A stretch of DNA of 64,000 nucleotides from JAOUEA01 sp963797635 (GTDB lineage Bacteria > Actinomycetota > UBA4738 > HRBIN12): assembly GCA_963797635.1 (NCBI GenBank), contig CAWCPZ010000010.1, positions 1 through 64,000 of the forward strand, in the 5' to 3' direction. This document shows positions 8,401 to 18,175 of the stretch, piece by piece. The notes under the pieces are model-generated. The model was not told the DNA's origin. It saw only the letters and a program-made list of their open reading frames with translations, and did no database searches. Both the position numbers and the translations under genes were made by a program. Numbering within the stretch: position 1 is the stretch's first letter; the number at the start of each line of letters is the position of its first letter.

Positions 8401-9372
8401 CTACCAGGCGTAGGCTTCGGGCGCCGGGCCACCGGGCCCGGGGAAGATCTCGTCGAGCTTGGCCAGGATCTCCGGCGACAGCTTCACGTTCAGCGCTCGC
8501 AGCGAACCCAGCAACTGTTCCTGGGTGCGTGGCCCGATGATGGGCGCGGTGACCGCGGGCTGGTGCAGGAGCCACGCGAGCGCGACGTCCGCGGGACGTT
8601 CACCGATCTCGGCGCACAGCGCCTCCCACGGTTCGAGCTGGGCGCGGTTGGCCTCGATCTCGCCGCGCATGTACTCCTCGTTGCGCCGGCCCTCGGAGAC
8701 CTTCTTCAGCGCGCCCGAGAGCAGGCCTCCGGCGAGCGGGCTGTAGCAGATGAGCCCCATGCCGTACTCCTGGACCGCAGGGATCACCTCGAGCTCGACC
8801 GTGCGCGCGGTGAGGTTGTAGAGCGATTGCTCGGTGGCCAGGCCCAGGGAGTGGCGGTAGCCGGCGATCTCGTTGCCACGCGCGATGTGCCATCCGGCGA
8901 AGTTCGACGAGCCGACGTAGAGGATCTTGCCCTCGCGCTTCAGCTGCTCCATCGCCTCCCAGATCTCGTCCCACCAGGCCTTCCGGTCGATGTGGTGCAT
9001 CTGGTAGAGGTCGATGTAGTCGGTGCCCAGGCGTCGCAGCGAGGCCTCGCAGGCCTTGCGGATCGCGAGCTTGGACAGCCGGGATTCGTTGGGCCAGTCG
9101 CCGGTCTGGCCGTACACCTTGGTGGCGAGCACCACCTTCTCGCGCCGGCCGCCCCCCTTGGCCACCCACTTGCCGATGATCTCCTCCGTGACACCGACGC
9201 CGAGGTAGCGCCCGTACACGTTGGCGGTGTCGAAGAAGTTGATGCCGTGGGCCACGGCCGTGTCCATGAGGCGATGCGAGTCTTCCTCGGTGGTGTGCGG
9301 GCCGAAGTTCATCGTGCCCAGGCACAGGCGGCTGACCACCAGACCGAGATGGCCGACGTTGGTGTACTCCAT
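8401..9372 (-). CDS. Aldo/keto reductase
   Basis: A 323-residue NADPH-dependent TIM-barrel oxidoreductase. The catalytic tetrad is recognisable: Asp and Tyr in 'FFDTANVYG', Lys in 'LATKVYG' and His in 'YQMHHID'. 'VGSSNFAGW' and 'IGPRTQEQL' are the usual cofactor-side motifs. It resembles the YajO/AKR11-like 'general stress' branch that reduces small aldehydes, but substrate is not predictable. The ATG at 9372 lies 6 nt after a TAGACT box, so it is probably leaderless. Confidence 0.9.
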   Translation of the reverse strand: MEYTNVGHLGLVVSRLCLGTMNFGPHTTEEDSHRLMDTAVAHGINFFDTANVYGRYLGVGVTEEIIGKWVAKGGGRREKVVLATKVYGQTGDWPNESRLSKLAIRKACEASLRRLGTDYIDLYQMHHIDRKAWWDEIWEAMEQLKREGKILYVGSSNFAGWHIARGNEIAGYRHSLGLATEQSLYNLTARTVELEVIPAVQEYGMGLICYSPLAGGLLSGALKKVSEGRRNEEYMRGEIEANRAQLEPWEALCAEIGERPADVALAWLLHQPAVTAPIIGPRTQEQLLGSLRALNVKLSPEILAKLDEIFPGPGGPAPEAYAW

Positions 9373-9378
9373 GCGCCG

Positions 9379-9384
9379 AGTCTA
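9379..9384 (-). promoter_or_regulatory. Leaderless -10 box (TAGACT) of the aldo/keto reductase gene
   Basis: Read on the minus strand, TAGACT ends 6 nt before ATG 9372. It lies at the very end of the upstream MFS remnant. Confidence 0.5.
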
Positions 9385-10691
9385 GCTCGTCGAGGATGGG
9401 AACGGGCGCCCTGATCGCCTCGACGCGACCGTCCCGCTCAGGGTCGCGCGCACCCTTCACGAACATGAACGCGATCGTGACGACCGCCCCGGCGATCCCA
9501 GCCGCGATCAGGGTGGCGTCGACGCCGATCGCGCTTCGACGAGAGGGCCGACGATCGCGAAGGAAACGGAACGCCCGCGGCCGAGATCAACCAGTCGAGG
9601 CTGGCGACCCGGCCGAGGAGTTCGACCGGGCACCAGCCGCTGCAACAGCGTGTACCAGACGATGATCAGCACGGTGATCGACCCTTCGGCGACCATCGCG
9701 ACCAGCCGCCGCCTGCCACATCTCGGTCACCACGCCGAACCCCGCGGTCATCAGCATGCCCAGCGCCCACGCCAGGTAGAGGACCGTCAACGCCTTGCGC
9801 GGGAGCTTGCCCCGCCGCCCGAAGATCAGGGCCACCATGACCGACCCGACCCCGCCCGCCCCGAACACGATGCTCGAGCGCCACCGCCGATCCGTCGAGG
9901 TCGTTCTCTCACGATGTACGGCACGAGCGTCTCCCACGGTCCCCACGTGCGAGCAGGCTGACCGTGGCAGCGAGCAACGCGATAAGGATCCACCGCTCCT
10001 TCCGGACGTAGGCGAGTCCCTCCTTGGCCTCGGTCCACGCCGAGGTGGTGGGCACCTCGCGCGTCGGGGTCGGGCCGCGTGCGGATCATCGTCACCGCGA
10101 TCGCCGAGACGCCGAAGGTCAAGGATCGACGACGAACGCCCACCCGGTGCCGAACGACCTCGATGATGATGCCGCCGATCAAGGGGCCGATCAGCGTGTA
10201 CGTGACCGGCCGTACGAATTGCGCGAGCGAGTTCGCCTTCGACCAGCAGGTCCTCGGGCACGATGCGTGGGCACGATCGAGGTGAGCGACGGGTTGAAGA
10301 TCGCCTGACCGACGCCGAACAGCACGGCGAGTCCGACCACCCACGGCATCGTGAGCACGTCCAGGATGGACAGCACGCCCATCGAACCGATCGCGACCAG
10401 GCGCAGCAGGTCGCCGAACACCAGCAGGCGGCGGCGATCGAAGCGGTCGGCGAGCACGCCCGCGAACAAGCTGAGCAGCACCACCGGCATCGTCCAGGCG
10501 ATGCCCACGATCGCGAGCGCGCCGGGGTCGTCGTTCGTGAGCTCGTAGACCTGCCAGGTGAGCGCGATGAAGTAGATGCCGTCGCCGATCATCGAGACCG
10601 TCTGCCCGGTCCACAGCAGCCGGAAATCGCGGATCCGGAGCGGGCGAAGGATGCCGAACCGCGAAGCGACAGGGGGCGCGGTGTCGGTCAC
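9380..10691 (-). pseudogene. MFS drug/siderophore exporter (EntS/DHA3-like), broken by many frameshifts
   Basis: Translation begins well: GTG 10691, then 'RDFRLLWTGQTVSMIGDGIYF' and 'GVLADRFDRRRLLV', the N-terminal half of an MFS exporter of the EntS/MacAB-like DHA3 group. After about 10260 the family sequence continues only in fragments spread over all three frames: 'LIGPLIGGIIIEV', 'TFGVSAIAVTMIRTRPD', 'GPWETLVPYIVRE', 'ALTVLYLAWALGMLMTAGFGV', 'ITVLIIVWYTLLQRLVP', 'FMFVKGARDPERDG'. At least six shifts are needed within 0.9 kb. The end is uncertain. Total length (about 437 codons) fits an intact transporter, so only indels separate it from a full gene. Confidence 0.6.
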
Positions 10692-10697
10692 GTTCCC

Positions 10698-10703
10698 AGG
10701 ATA
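10698..10703 (-). promoter_or_regulatory. Leaderless -10 box (TATCCT) of the MFS gene
   Basis: TATCCT on the minus strand ends 6 nt before GTG 10691, which supports this GTG as the transporter start. Confidence 0.45.
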
Positions 10704-10740
10704 CGGAGCGCCGGCGACCTCGGCGTTGCCGGGAAATGGC

Positions 10741-12176
10741 TCAGCGCAGCTGGTCGAACAGGGCGAGATAGGCGCCGAGGTAGTGCGTCGGCAGGGAATG
10801 GGTCTGGACGCGTTGACGGGCGGCCGTCCCCAGCTGGGCCGCCCGGCGGGGGTCGGCGAGCAGTCCGTGCACCGCGTTGCCGAACGCGGTGAGGTCGCGC
10901 GGGTCGACGAGGAGCCCGTGCACGCCGTCACGGATCTGATCGCGGATGCCGCCCACCGCCGACGCCACGATGGGGCGCTCCTTCCACATCGCCTCGGTCA
11001 CGGTGAGCCCGAACCCTCGGCCAGGCTCTTCTGCACCACGACGTCGGCACGGCGCTGCAGCGCGTTGACGATGATCGCGTTGGCCTCGACATCGTCGGTG
11101 GGCAGGTTGGCGATGTGGACCCTGCTCCGATCCTTCGTCGGCAAGCGCCTCCAGACGTCGAGGACCTCGGCGAGCACCGCATCGGCCTCGGGATCGTCGG
11201 CCACCGATGCCGGCCGGGGTCCCGCCAGCATCAGGTGGGCCTCGCCGAGGGACGGGTCGTCCGCGAACCCGCGCATGACGCCGATCGGGTCCTTCAGCGC
11301 ATCCCACCGCGACACCTGCACCACGAGCGGGGCGTCGGGAGGCGTCGGGCGCATCTCGGTGACCTCGGCCCGCTCCACGATCGTGTCGGGCGAGCCGTCT
11401 TCGCGGAGGAACGACGCCGCACCAGCTGGACGATGGTCCAGCAAGCCCGCCGACCGGACGATCGACTCGACGTGCTCTGGATCGAGCGCGACGTTCTTGC
11501 GGGACGCATCGTCGATGCACGGGGGGATCACGTGGACGCGGTCGGCGTCGAGGCCATGCCAGGCGTAGGCGCCCCGGGTGAAGGTGGCGGCATGCGCGGC
11601 GAGGACATCGTCCCGCAGGAAGTCCCAGGCCGATCGCGTGATCGCGTTGGGCATGTCGATCCCCACGTGGCAGGTCCACACCACGGTCGCGCCGGCGGCC
11701 ACCAGGCCGGGCACCAGCCCGAGCGGCTGTGGATCGTGCACGACCACGACGTCGCCGGGAGCCACCAAGGTGAGGACCGAGCGCAGGTTCGTCCGCGTGA
11801 CCTCGTCGTAGTGCGCGCGTTCCGCCGGCCCCAGCGGTCCCCCGTCGCCGAGTTCACCGTGGAGGCGGTTGTGGATCCGCTTCGTGATCTCGAAGAACGC
11901 GGGATCGGCGTCGATGACGAGCCAACGGGTGGCGATGCCGTCATCGGCCAGGTAGCCGAGGCACGACCGGAGGAGTTCCGCGACGCCGCCACCTTCGGCC
12001 GTCGCGTTGATCTGCCAGACGGTGTGGCCGCGCAAGGTGGCGCGCACGGTTCGAACGAGGGAGTCGTAGCGCGAACCCGCCTCCGCCCCCGCGATCGAGC
12101 GGAGGCGTTCCGCGTCCCGACGCACGATCGGCACCTCGAACACGGGACGGTCCCGGGTGGCAGTTGGGGTCGTCAC
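10741..12176 (-). CDS. treT: TreT-like trehalose glycosyltransferring synthase (GT4), one frameshift
   Basis: A GT-B glycosyltransferase of about 478 residues. 'HTVWQINATAEGGGVAELL' near residue 50 is the sugar-binding signature of trehalose synthases of the TreT/trehalose-phosphorylase group, which make trehalose from an NDP-glucose and glucose. 'VTEAMWKERPIVASAVGGI' is the nucleotide-sugar E-x7-E region. The frame breaks at about 11013 in a G run (one G missing would restore it). Start GTG 12176 follows a TACGGT box by 7 nt. A maltose/ABC context is absent, so TreT is inferred from motifs only. Confidence 0.7.
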
Positions 12177-12183
12177 GCCCGGG

Positions 12184-12189
12184 ACCGTA
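12184..12189 (-). promoter_or_regulatory. Leaderless -10 box (TACGGT) of the treT-like gene
   Basis: TACGGT on the minus strand ends 7 nt before GTG 12176. Confidence 0.45.
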
Positions 12190-12308
12190 CCGCGGGTTCG
12201 CGTCCACGTCGCCTCCAGGGAAGGTCCTGTGCGTCGAGGGTCGCACGGCCGTTATCGGCGTCGGCGATCGGTGCCACGGTGATGGTGGAGTCTCAGAAGG
12301 AGGCCGTC

Positions 12309-12713
12309 ATGAAACTCACGTGGAGAGACGGTGTCGCGACGGTGCTCATGCTGGGCACGGTCGCCGTGGCCCTCGCGGTGACGCAGGGCTGGAACTGGAC
12401 GTTGTTGGGAAGCACCAAGGCCGGGGTCGCTGCGGTCGCGGTGATCGGCTACATGATGTGCCGGCTGGGCATGCACTGGATCACGGACGCCAAGGACATG
12501 GTGCGTGGTCCCGCCTTGATCGCCGCATCGGTGCTCGGGGTGGCCGCGCTGGTCCTGATCGTTGCCGGTCTGATCGTGGGCACGGAGGCGCTGCTGGTCG
12601 CACTGACCATCGACATCGTGGCGCTGTGGTTCATCACGACGTGGAGGCACGCCGTGGTCGGCGTTCCCGAGCAACCGAACGAGCACGAGCTGCAGGCCTG
12701 GATCCACGGCTGA
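12309..12713 (+). CDS. Small four-helix membrane protein of unknown function
   Basis: A 134-residue protein with four hydrophobic stretches (about residues 10-27, 38-55, 66-88, 92-112) and a soluble tail 'EQPNEHELQAWIHG'. I do not recognise the family. The start is firm: an AAGGAGG Shine-Dalgarno sequence at 12297-12303 lies 5 nt before the ATG. This gene is leadered, unlike many neighbours. No operon partner: treT is divergent and the next gene is a secreted protein about 120 bp away. Confidence 0.75.
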   Translation: MKLTWRDGVATVLMLGTVAVALAVTQGWNWTLLGSTKAGVAAVAVIGYMMCRLGMHWITDAKDMVRGPALIAASVLGVAALVLIVAGLIVGTEALLVALTIDIVALWFITTWRHAVVGVPEQPNEHELQAWIHG

Positions 12714-12835
12714 TCGCCACACGATCTCCGCCACATGGTCCCTTGGCCAACGCCGGGTCCGTGTGGGACCATCCTTGGACGGCCTGCGACCCCCCTGGCG
12801 GTGATCGCCTCCGCAGGCCCAGGAGGTGGCGAGCG

Positions 12836-13382
12836 ATGCGTCGCGCGACGATGGTGATGCTCTCGGCGGTCATGTTGCTCGCCATGGTGGCCGGACCCGC
12901 TGACGCGGTCTCCCGACTGCAGAAGACCACGGGCCCGCTCCCGATGGTGCAGGGCTACGTGATCGAGGGCGCGTGCCCGTTCCCCGTGATCTGGACCGAC
13001 CGCGGCGGCCGCACGCTCACCACCTGGGAACGCGACCACACGATCGTCGTCGCAGCGGATCACCGGCACCTCCAAGGTGGTCCTGACGAACGGCGCCTCC
13101 GGGTTGGAGCTCACGTTCGACATCAAGGAGACGACCACGATCGTCTACGACCAGCAGCGCGGAACCGCGACGACGCTGCAGGGCGGATCGTCGGGGCTCG
13201 TCTTCGACCCGGGCACCATCTCCGGCGCGGGCTCGTTCACCTGGTACGGCGGCGCGGCGTTGACCACCGGCCGGCTCGACCCCAAGACGCTGCTCTACAC
13301 CGACGTCGAGTCGCAGCACACCGTCGGACTCGAGGGCGACGTCTGCGACATGTTGGTCTCAGGCCTGAAGACCCGCCACTGA
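12836..13382 (+). CDS. Secreted protein of unknown function, one frameshift
   Basis: An N-terminal signal peptide ('MLSAVMLLAMVAGPADA', cleavage near residue 25) follows an AGGAGG Shine-Dalgarno sequence. The mature part begins 'VSRLQKTTGPLPMVQGYVIEGACPFPV' (written here only as family-less sequence), then the frame breaks near 13050. It continues as 'VVLTNGASGLELTFDIKETT', a beta-rich, Thr/Gly-rich region with one Cys on each side of the break, ending at TGA 13382. Predicted extracytoplasmic beta-sandwich-like protein; function unknown. Confidence 0.6.
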
Positions 13383-13411
13383 GGAGTTCACTCCCGCAAC
13401 GTGGGCTCGGC

Positions 13412-13417
13412 TAGGCT
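13412..13417 (+). promoter_or_regulatory. Leaderless -10 box (TAGGCT) of the membrane-protein gene at 13.4 kb
   Basis: TAGGCT ends 6 nt before GTG 13424, marking that GTG as the probable start. Confidence 0.45.
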
Positions 13418-13423
13418 TCAACC

Positions 13424-14079
13424 GTGCCACTGATCCCAGGTCGCCTGCGCCGGGAACACGTTCGACGAATCGATCCTGATCCTTGGGGTGTGGCTCCTCG
13501 TCTCGGGCGGATTCCTCGTCGCCGGTCGAGGTCGTCATCGACCGTCGTTCACCGTCGTCGGGCTGGCGTCCGCCGCCGGACTCATCGGCACGATCACCGG
13601 CCTGCTCGCGGGGTTCAGCGAGCAGGGGACGTTCCTCGGCAGCAACCATCTGGCCACCCGATGGATGCTCGTCGGCGCGGGGATCGGGTGGATCGCCGGT
13701 GCGGTCATCGGCATGTCGGTCACGAGAGGCGCTCGAACCGCCGATCGCAGGGAGATCGTGGTCCTTGGGACTCGCAGCGAGCGTGTCGCTGCTGTCGGCC
13801 GTCTTCGTGGCGACATGGCTGATGGTGCCCGAGTACTTCTGTGTCGATGGGGCCATCTACACCGATCTCGCTACGGTCGAACGACTCCGATGGCTGATCG
13901 TGACCGACGGTGCGATCGCATCGGCGATATGCGTGGTGCAGATGCTCCGCGGAAATGTTCGCGGCGGCATCATCCAGATCGAGCGAAGCGCCAGCAGGCT
14001 GAGCGACCCTTCTCATGTGCGCGATGCATGCGGACGAGTTGGCGATCGACGCCGCGTTGGTGACGCGGTTGATCACTGA
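13424..14079 (+). pseudogene. Hypothetical membrane protein, frame interrupted
   Basis: From GTG 13424 the first frame is lost within about 35 nt; removing one G in the CGGGAAC run would join it to 'NTFDESILILGVWLLVSGGFLVAG', a first membrane helix. Two more helices follow ('SAAGLIGTITGLLAGF', 'MLVGAGIGWIAGAVIGM'). A second break near 13755 leads to 'SLLSAVFVATWLMVPEYF' and 'LIVTDGAIASAICVVQMLRG'. The result would be about 200 residues with five helices. No family recognised. The end is uncertain because the last frame runs 56 nt into the next gene. Confidence 0.45.
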
Positions 14080-14902
14080 GCAGTTCCCCCGATGGACCGA
14101 ACTCCCGATCGAACGGGTCGAACCGTCGGGGACCGACAACGCGATCTATCGCCTCGGCGCCGACATGGCCATCCGGATGCCTCGGCAGCGCTCATCCGGT
14201 GACGTCCCCGCCGAGGAGTTCCGGTGGCTGCCGATGCTCGCGCCACATCTGCCGCTGGCGATCCCCGAGCCGATCGCGCTCGGCGAGCCGGCCGAAGGCT
14301 ATCCGTGCCAGTGGTTGATCTGTCGCTGGCTCGACGGCGAGAACGCGACGCTCGAGCGCATCGCAGACCCGTCGCTAGCCGCCACGGACCTCGCAGGGTT
14401 CATCTCCGCGCTGCAAGCGGTCGATCCGACCGGTGGTCCGGCGCCGGACGGACGAGGTGGGCCGCTCGCTCCCCGGGACGAGTGGACACGCGATTCGATC
14501 GCCGCGTTGGCGGATGAGATCGACGTCGACCTCGTGACGGCGGCATGGGAGACCGCGCTCCAGGCGCCGGAGTGGTCAGCTCCTCCGGTGTGGATCCACG
14601 GCGACCTGGACGCGCGGAACATGCTGGTCCAACACGGGAGGCTCAGCGGGGTGCTCGACTTCGCGACCATGGCGGTGGGTGACCCCGCGAGCGACGTCAT
14701 GGTCGCCTGGAAGATGCTTCCCGCCGAACATCGCGACACGTTCCGAACTGCGCTCGCGGTCGACGATGCGACGTGGGCGCGAGCCCGCGGCTGGGTCCTG
14801 TCCCAGGCGCTGATGATCCTGTCGTACTACACGATGGAGACCAATCCCACGCTCGTCGTGGAGAGTCGTCGATGGATGCGCGAGGTGCTCTCCGACCGAT
14901 AG
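14024..14902 (+). CDS. Aminoglycoside-phosphotransferase-fold kinase
   Basis: A 292-residue protein of the APH/choline-kinase fold. The catalytic loop 'WIHGDLDARNML' (HGDxxxxN, about residue 190) and the metal motif 'LDFATMAVGDPASDV' are intact; 'AIYRLGADMAIRMPR' is the N-lobe nucleotide strand. Many chromosomal members of this branch are not resistance enzymes, so the substrate is open. ATG 14024 gives the N-terminus usual for relatives ('MHADELAID'); ATG 14015 is an alternative three codons upstream. Confidence 0.85.
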   Translation: MHADELAIDAALVTRLITEQFPRWTELPIERVEPSGTDNAIYRLGADMAIRMPRQRSSGDVPAEEFRWLPMLAPHLPLAIPEPIALGEPAEGYPCQWLICRWLDGENATLERIADPSLAATDLAGFISALQAVDPTGGPAPDGRGGPLAPRDEWTRDSIAALADEIDVDLVTAAWETALQAPEWSAPPVWIHGDLDARNMLVQHGRLSGVLDFATMAVGDPASDVMVAWKMLPAEHRDTFRTALAVDDATWARARGWVLSQALMILSYYTMETNPTLVVESRRWMREVLSDR

Positions 14903-14907
14903 CGAGC

Positions 14908-16247
14908 TCAGAACTGCAGATCGGACGGACGGACGATCCACAGCCCCGTGAGCGTGTCGCTCGCCAGGATCAGGCTCTTGTGCCGTAGCGGGTAGACGCC
15001 CCATACGAACGGCGACCCTTCCGGACCGGGAGGCACGAAATGACCCAGCTGATGGGTCACGCCTCGCTTGTTCATGGTCCACCACACCACGCCATCGGCG
15101 TACCACGACGAGAAGAACTGATCGTTGTGCACGACCTCGGTGTTGTGATCGGAGTAGATCCCGTCGGTCCTGGTGGAGCGGCTGTTGTCCGTGGAGAAGG
15201 TCCCCAGCAACCTGGGATGGGTCTCGTCGCGGTTGTCGTAGACGTAGACCTCTCCCCAGCCGCCGAACTGCGCGCCGGGGCTGGCGACCGGCAAGAAGTC
15301 CTCGGTGTTGATCACGAGCCATCGTCCGTGGTTCGCCAGCGTCATCGAGTGGTTATCGCCGTCCTCGTCGGGCGGGATGATGTCGATGACGCGGACGATC
15401 TTCGGCGACGACGGATCCGAGAAATCCAGGTTGACCGTGCCTGCGTCCCAGTTCGAAACGTACAGCGACATCCCGTCGTTCTCGAACCGAACGCTGTGCG
15501 CGAACTGTTTCGGCAGCCAGCCCGTGCCCTTGATCGGATCGGCCCCGAGCGTCCACTTGGCGATCGACGTCGGGTGGTTGGGGTCGGTCGCGTCGATGAT
15601 GTTCACGGAGCGCTTGCCGTACGAGACGTCGTGGTCGATGGAACTCCGGGCGCATCCGGCCAGGACCAGACCGTCGTCGCGCTGGACGGCGTCGATCTCG
15701 TGGCATCCGGCCGTCCCACGATGCAGGTTCCAGTGGCTGAGCATCACCGGGTGTCGAGGGTCGGATACGTCGAAGAACCGCAATCCGGGCGCGACCTCGG
15801 TCTCATTGCAGGCTTGACGCCGACCACCGCAAGTTCACCGGAGAACGACGGCGCGTCCACGTGGATCACGACCACGTCCTCGACCCGCGTGTCGGGTCGG
15901 TTCGACAGCGTGCTGACGACGGCTGGGTGTGCAGCGTCGCGCAGGCTGACCACCTGCACGCCATCGCCTCCGCGGCCGTCCTCCCCGCAGCGCGAGCCGA
16001 CGTAGGCGAAGTTGCCGTGGCCCCACACATCGCCGTAGTCAGCGAACCCGTCGAGTTCGCTGTGACCGACGAACTCGAAATGCTCCAGCGTCATGGGCAG
16101 ATCCGAACCCTCCACGGGACGGAGCGGCTCACCAGCCATGAGGCCCTCGGGATCTCTGACCGGGGAGCGCGCCGACGCGGCGATCCCGCCGGCGGCCAGC
16201 AAGAACGCCAGAGAGGCAACGAAGAACGGAGCGGCGCGGACTTTCAT
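14908..16247 (-). CDS. Secreted LVIVD-repeat beta-propeller protein, one frameshift
   Basis: A signal peptide ('FFVASLAFLLAAGGIAASA') is followed by repeats in which 'D.SDP..P' ends each blade ('VSLRDAAHPAVVS', 'FFDVSDPRHPVML', 'IIDATDPNHPTSI', 'LDFSDPSSPKIV'), the mark of the LVIVD repeat family. The frame breaks near 15815 between blades. About 446 residues in all, ending 'LWIVRPSDLQF'. Members are extracytoplasmic scaffold or choice-of-anchor proteins without known catalysis. A GGGAG Shine-Dalgarno sequence precedes ATG 16247. Confidence 0.75.
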
Positions 16248-16447
16248 GACGACTCCCGGTGCAGCGGTGGCGACGAGACTACGACCACGGACCTCTCTGT
16301 GGGTACGGAACAGGGGTCGAGCCCGGCTCACGAGGCTTGCGTTCTCTTGCTCCAACCGATCAACGAACCCCAGCGCTTCGTTTCGGTTGACACCTCGGTC
16401 TTTCGGCTTCACGGTGAGCGGTGCCCGTCCGCGCAACGAGGAGGTCC

Positions 16448-17008
16448 ATGCGAACCCTGTCCCGCACCGCGGTGCCGTTCGTGGCGCTCACGCTCTCGGT
16501 GGCGTTGGCCGTCCCGGCCTCCGCAGCCCGAACCATCACCTACCGGGGGGAAACTTCAGCTGCGGCCCCGAACCACGCCGGGATCAACGTCCTGAAGAAG
16601 GACAACGGGCAACGGTTCCTGCGGAGGTTCACATTTCGCTACACCCTCACCTGTGAAGACGCATCGACCGAACAGTGGGGGATCGCTTGGATCTTCGGCA
16701 AGGACCGGCGGATCGGCGATGATGGAGCGTTCTCCTTCAGCTTCGACGTCGGCTCGGAATACCTGACGGTCGAGGCCGACATCGGGTTCCGTCATGTCAC
16801 AGGTACCTTCGAGACGGCCACGGCCCGCTTCACCGACGATCACCAGGACACGCAGATCTGCACGACCGGCCCACTCACATGGGCCGCGGAACGCACGGGA
16901 AGCAGACGGGGCCAACTCAGTGCCGCGGACGTGCCGGACGGCATGGGCTTCTTGAAGGTCCGGGTGCGAGACGGTGTCGCCGAGGTCGTGAAACGGATCG
17001 AGCCGTAG
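16448..17008 (+). CDS. Secreted protein of unknown function
   Basis: A 186-residue protein with a clear signal peptide ('VPFVALTLSVALAVPASA', cleavage near residue 27) and a beta-rich mature domain with two Cys (near residues 65 and 138) that could form a disulfide. The start follows a strong GAGGAGG Shine-Dalgarno sequence. No family recognised. Similar small secreted beta-sandwich proteins occur nearby (12.8 kb), but no clear sequence relation between the two was seen. Confidence 0.7.
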   Translation: MRTLSRTAVPFVALTLSVALAVPASAARTITYRGETSAAAPNHAGINVLKKDNGQRFLRRFTFRYTLTCEDASTEQWGIAWIFGKDRRIGDDGAFSFSFDVGSEYLTVEADIGFRHVTGTFETATARFTDDHQDTQICTTGPLTWAAERTGSRRGQLSAADVPDGMGFLKVRVRDGVAEVVKRIEP

Positions 17009-17041
17009 CCCGGTCCTCGACCGAATCGGCGAGTTCGTTGG

Positions 17042-17119
<78 letters not shown>

Positions 17120-17261
17120 AGAACGACAAGCATACCGAACGACGCAAGCCTCCCTGGAGACGATCCAGTCCTCCATCGACCACGTCGGCCCCCTACCCAG
17201 CTTTGGGGTTTCACGCGATACGCAACTCTAGGAGGGGCCCCATCGTGCCGATTCTCCCGGT

Positions 17262-17411
17262 ATGAGCCCGCAGCTCCCCGAATGCCACTGGTGTGAGAAG
17301 TCCCGGCAGGATGCCCGCGAGACGTGCACGTCCTGTGGAAGGGATCTCGCCGTCCAGCCACCGAAGCCGGGGGCGCCTTCACCGCGGGTGGGCAACGGCC
17401 GCAACGCCTGA
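17262..17411 (+). CDS. Tiny zinc-ribbon-like protein
   Basis: A 49-codon ORF with two CxxC knuckles, 'CHWC' (residues 8-11) and 'CTSC' (residues 22-25), then a Pro/Gly-rich tail. The paired knuckles 10 residues apart fit a small zinc ribbon. No good Shine-Dalgarno or TAnnnT box is correctly placed, so expression is unproven. It may be a free zinc-ribbon protein or the remnant of a larger one. Codon choice is GC-rich like the surroundings. Confidence 0.4.
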   Translation: MSPQLPECHWCEKSRQDARETCTSCGRDLAVQPPKPGAPSPRVGNGRNA

Positions 17412-17603
17412 CCGTTCCCGCAGGTGCCGAAACGGGCCGCCGAACACCCCCGTTCGATAGGACCGATTGCGCGACGGCCCATCGATCATGTCCGGCGGCC
17501 CGTCCCCGGCCTCAGACCTCCAGCGATCGGAGGCCAACGGGAGCGTACGGTTCGGTTCGTGAACGTCTCAATAGGCCTTTCGGCCAAAACGCTTATGCGG
17601 CAG

Positions 17604-17621
17604 CGCGGTTCCGGAACCGCG
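17604..17621. terminator. 18-bp perfect palindrome just after the mgsA stop, possible terminator
   Basis: CGCGGTTCC directly followed by its reverse complement GGAACCGCG begins 2 nt beyond the mgsA stop (17623). In RNA it would fold as a 7-bp stem with a CCGG loop, followed on the mgsA strand by a short GTTTTGG stretch. It could be a weak terminator or a protein-binding palindrome. Confidence 0.35.
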
Positions 17622-17622
17622 G

Positions 17623-18078
17623 TTACAGGCCGGCAGCGACGGCGGCGCCTCGGCCCCACCACATCGCCTGCGACAGGGACCGCAGCAGGATCTCGGCCGA
17701 CGCCAGGTTCGTCGCCACCGGCACCCCGTGCACGTCGCACACCTTGAGGAGCGCCTGGATGTCGGGTTCGTGCGGGTGAGCGGCGAGCGGATCGCGGAGG
17801 AAGACCACCGCGTCGACGTCACCGGCCACGATGCGCGCGCCGATCTCCAGGTCGCCACCCATGGGTCCGCTGTGGACGCGTTCGACCTCGAGATCGAGTT
17901 CCTCGGCCAGCCGCGTGCCGGTGTGCCCGGTGGCGATCAGTCGCAGGTTGGCCAACGCGTAGCGGTAGCGGGTGGCCAGGCGCAGCAGGTCGTCCTTCTT
18001 CTCGTCGTGTGCGACCAGGGCGAGGACGGCACCACCGACCTCGTCGTCTCGCTGCGGGATACCCATGGAGGAAGCCAT
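17623..18078 (-). CDS. mgsA: Methylglyoxal synthase
   Basis: A 151-residue enzyme that removes phosphate from dihydroxyacetone phosphate to give methylglyoxal, a bypass of lower glycolysis under phosphate limitation or sugar stress. Family motifs are in order: 'LVAHDEKKDDL' (phosphate binding), 'ATGHTG', 'SGPMGGDLEIGA' with the catalytic Asp, 'FLRDPLAAHPHEPD' and 'VPVATN'. A TAGCCT box ends 6 nt before ATG 18078, so it is probably leaderless. It sits alone between tRNA-Arg and ferredoxin. No glyoxalase is visible in the window. Confidence 0.92.
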   Translation of the reverse strand: MASSMGIPQRDDEVGGAVLALVAHDEKKDDLLRLATRYRYALANLRLIATGHTGTRLAEELDLEVERVHSGPMGGDLEIGARIVAGDVDAVVFLRDPLAAHPHEPDIQALLKVCDVHGVPVATNLASAEILLRSLSQAMWWGRGAAVAAGL

Positions 18079-18084
18079 GCATCG

Positions 18085-18090
18085 AGGCTA
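18085..18090 (-). promoter_or_regulatory. Leaderless -10 box (TAGCCT) of mgsA
   Basis: TAGCCT on the minus strand ends 6 nt before ATG 18078. Confidence 0.5.
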
Positions 18091-18175
18091 CGAGACACGA
18101 GGCCCGGTACGGCGTCCCAGAGGTAACGGTCGTGTGAAGCTTCGCCTGCCCGGCTGGGCCGACGCGGACCTGCGG

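Noticed and set aside
8397..8403. Near-zero spacing of converging stops (also at 3863-3866 and 40172-40175) as a special signal
   Set aside because: Tail-to-tail crowding is common in compact genomes and no hairpin or motif is shared among the three sites.
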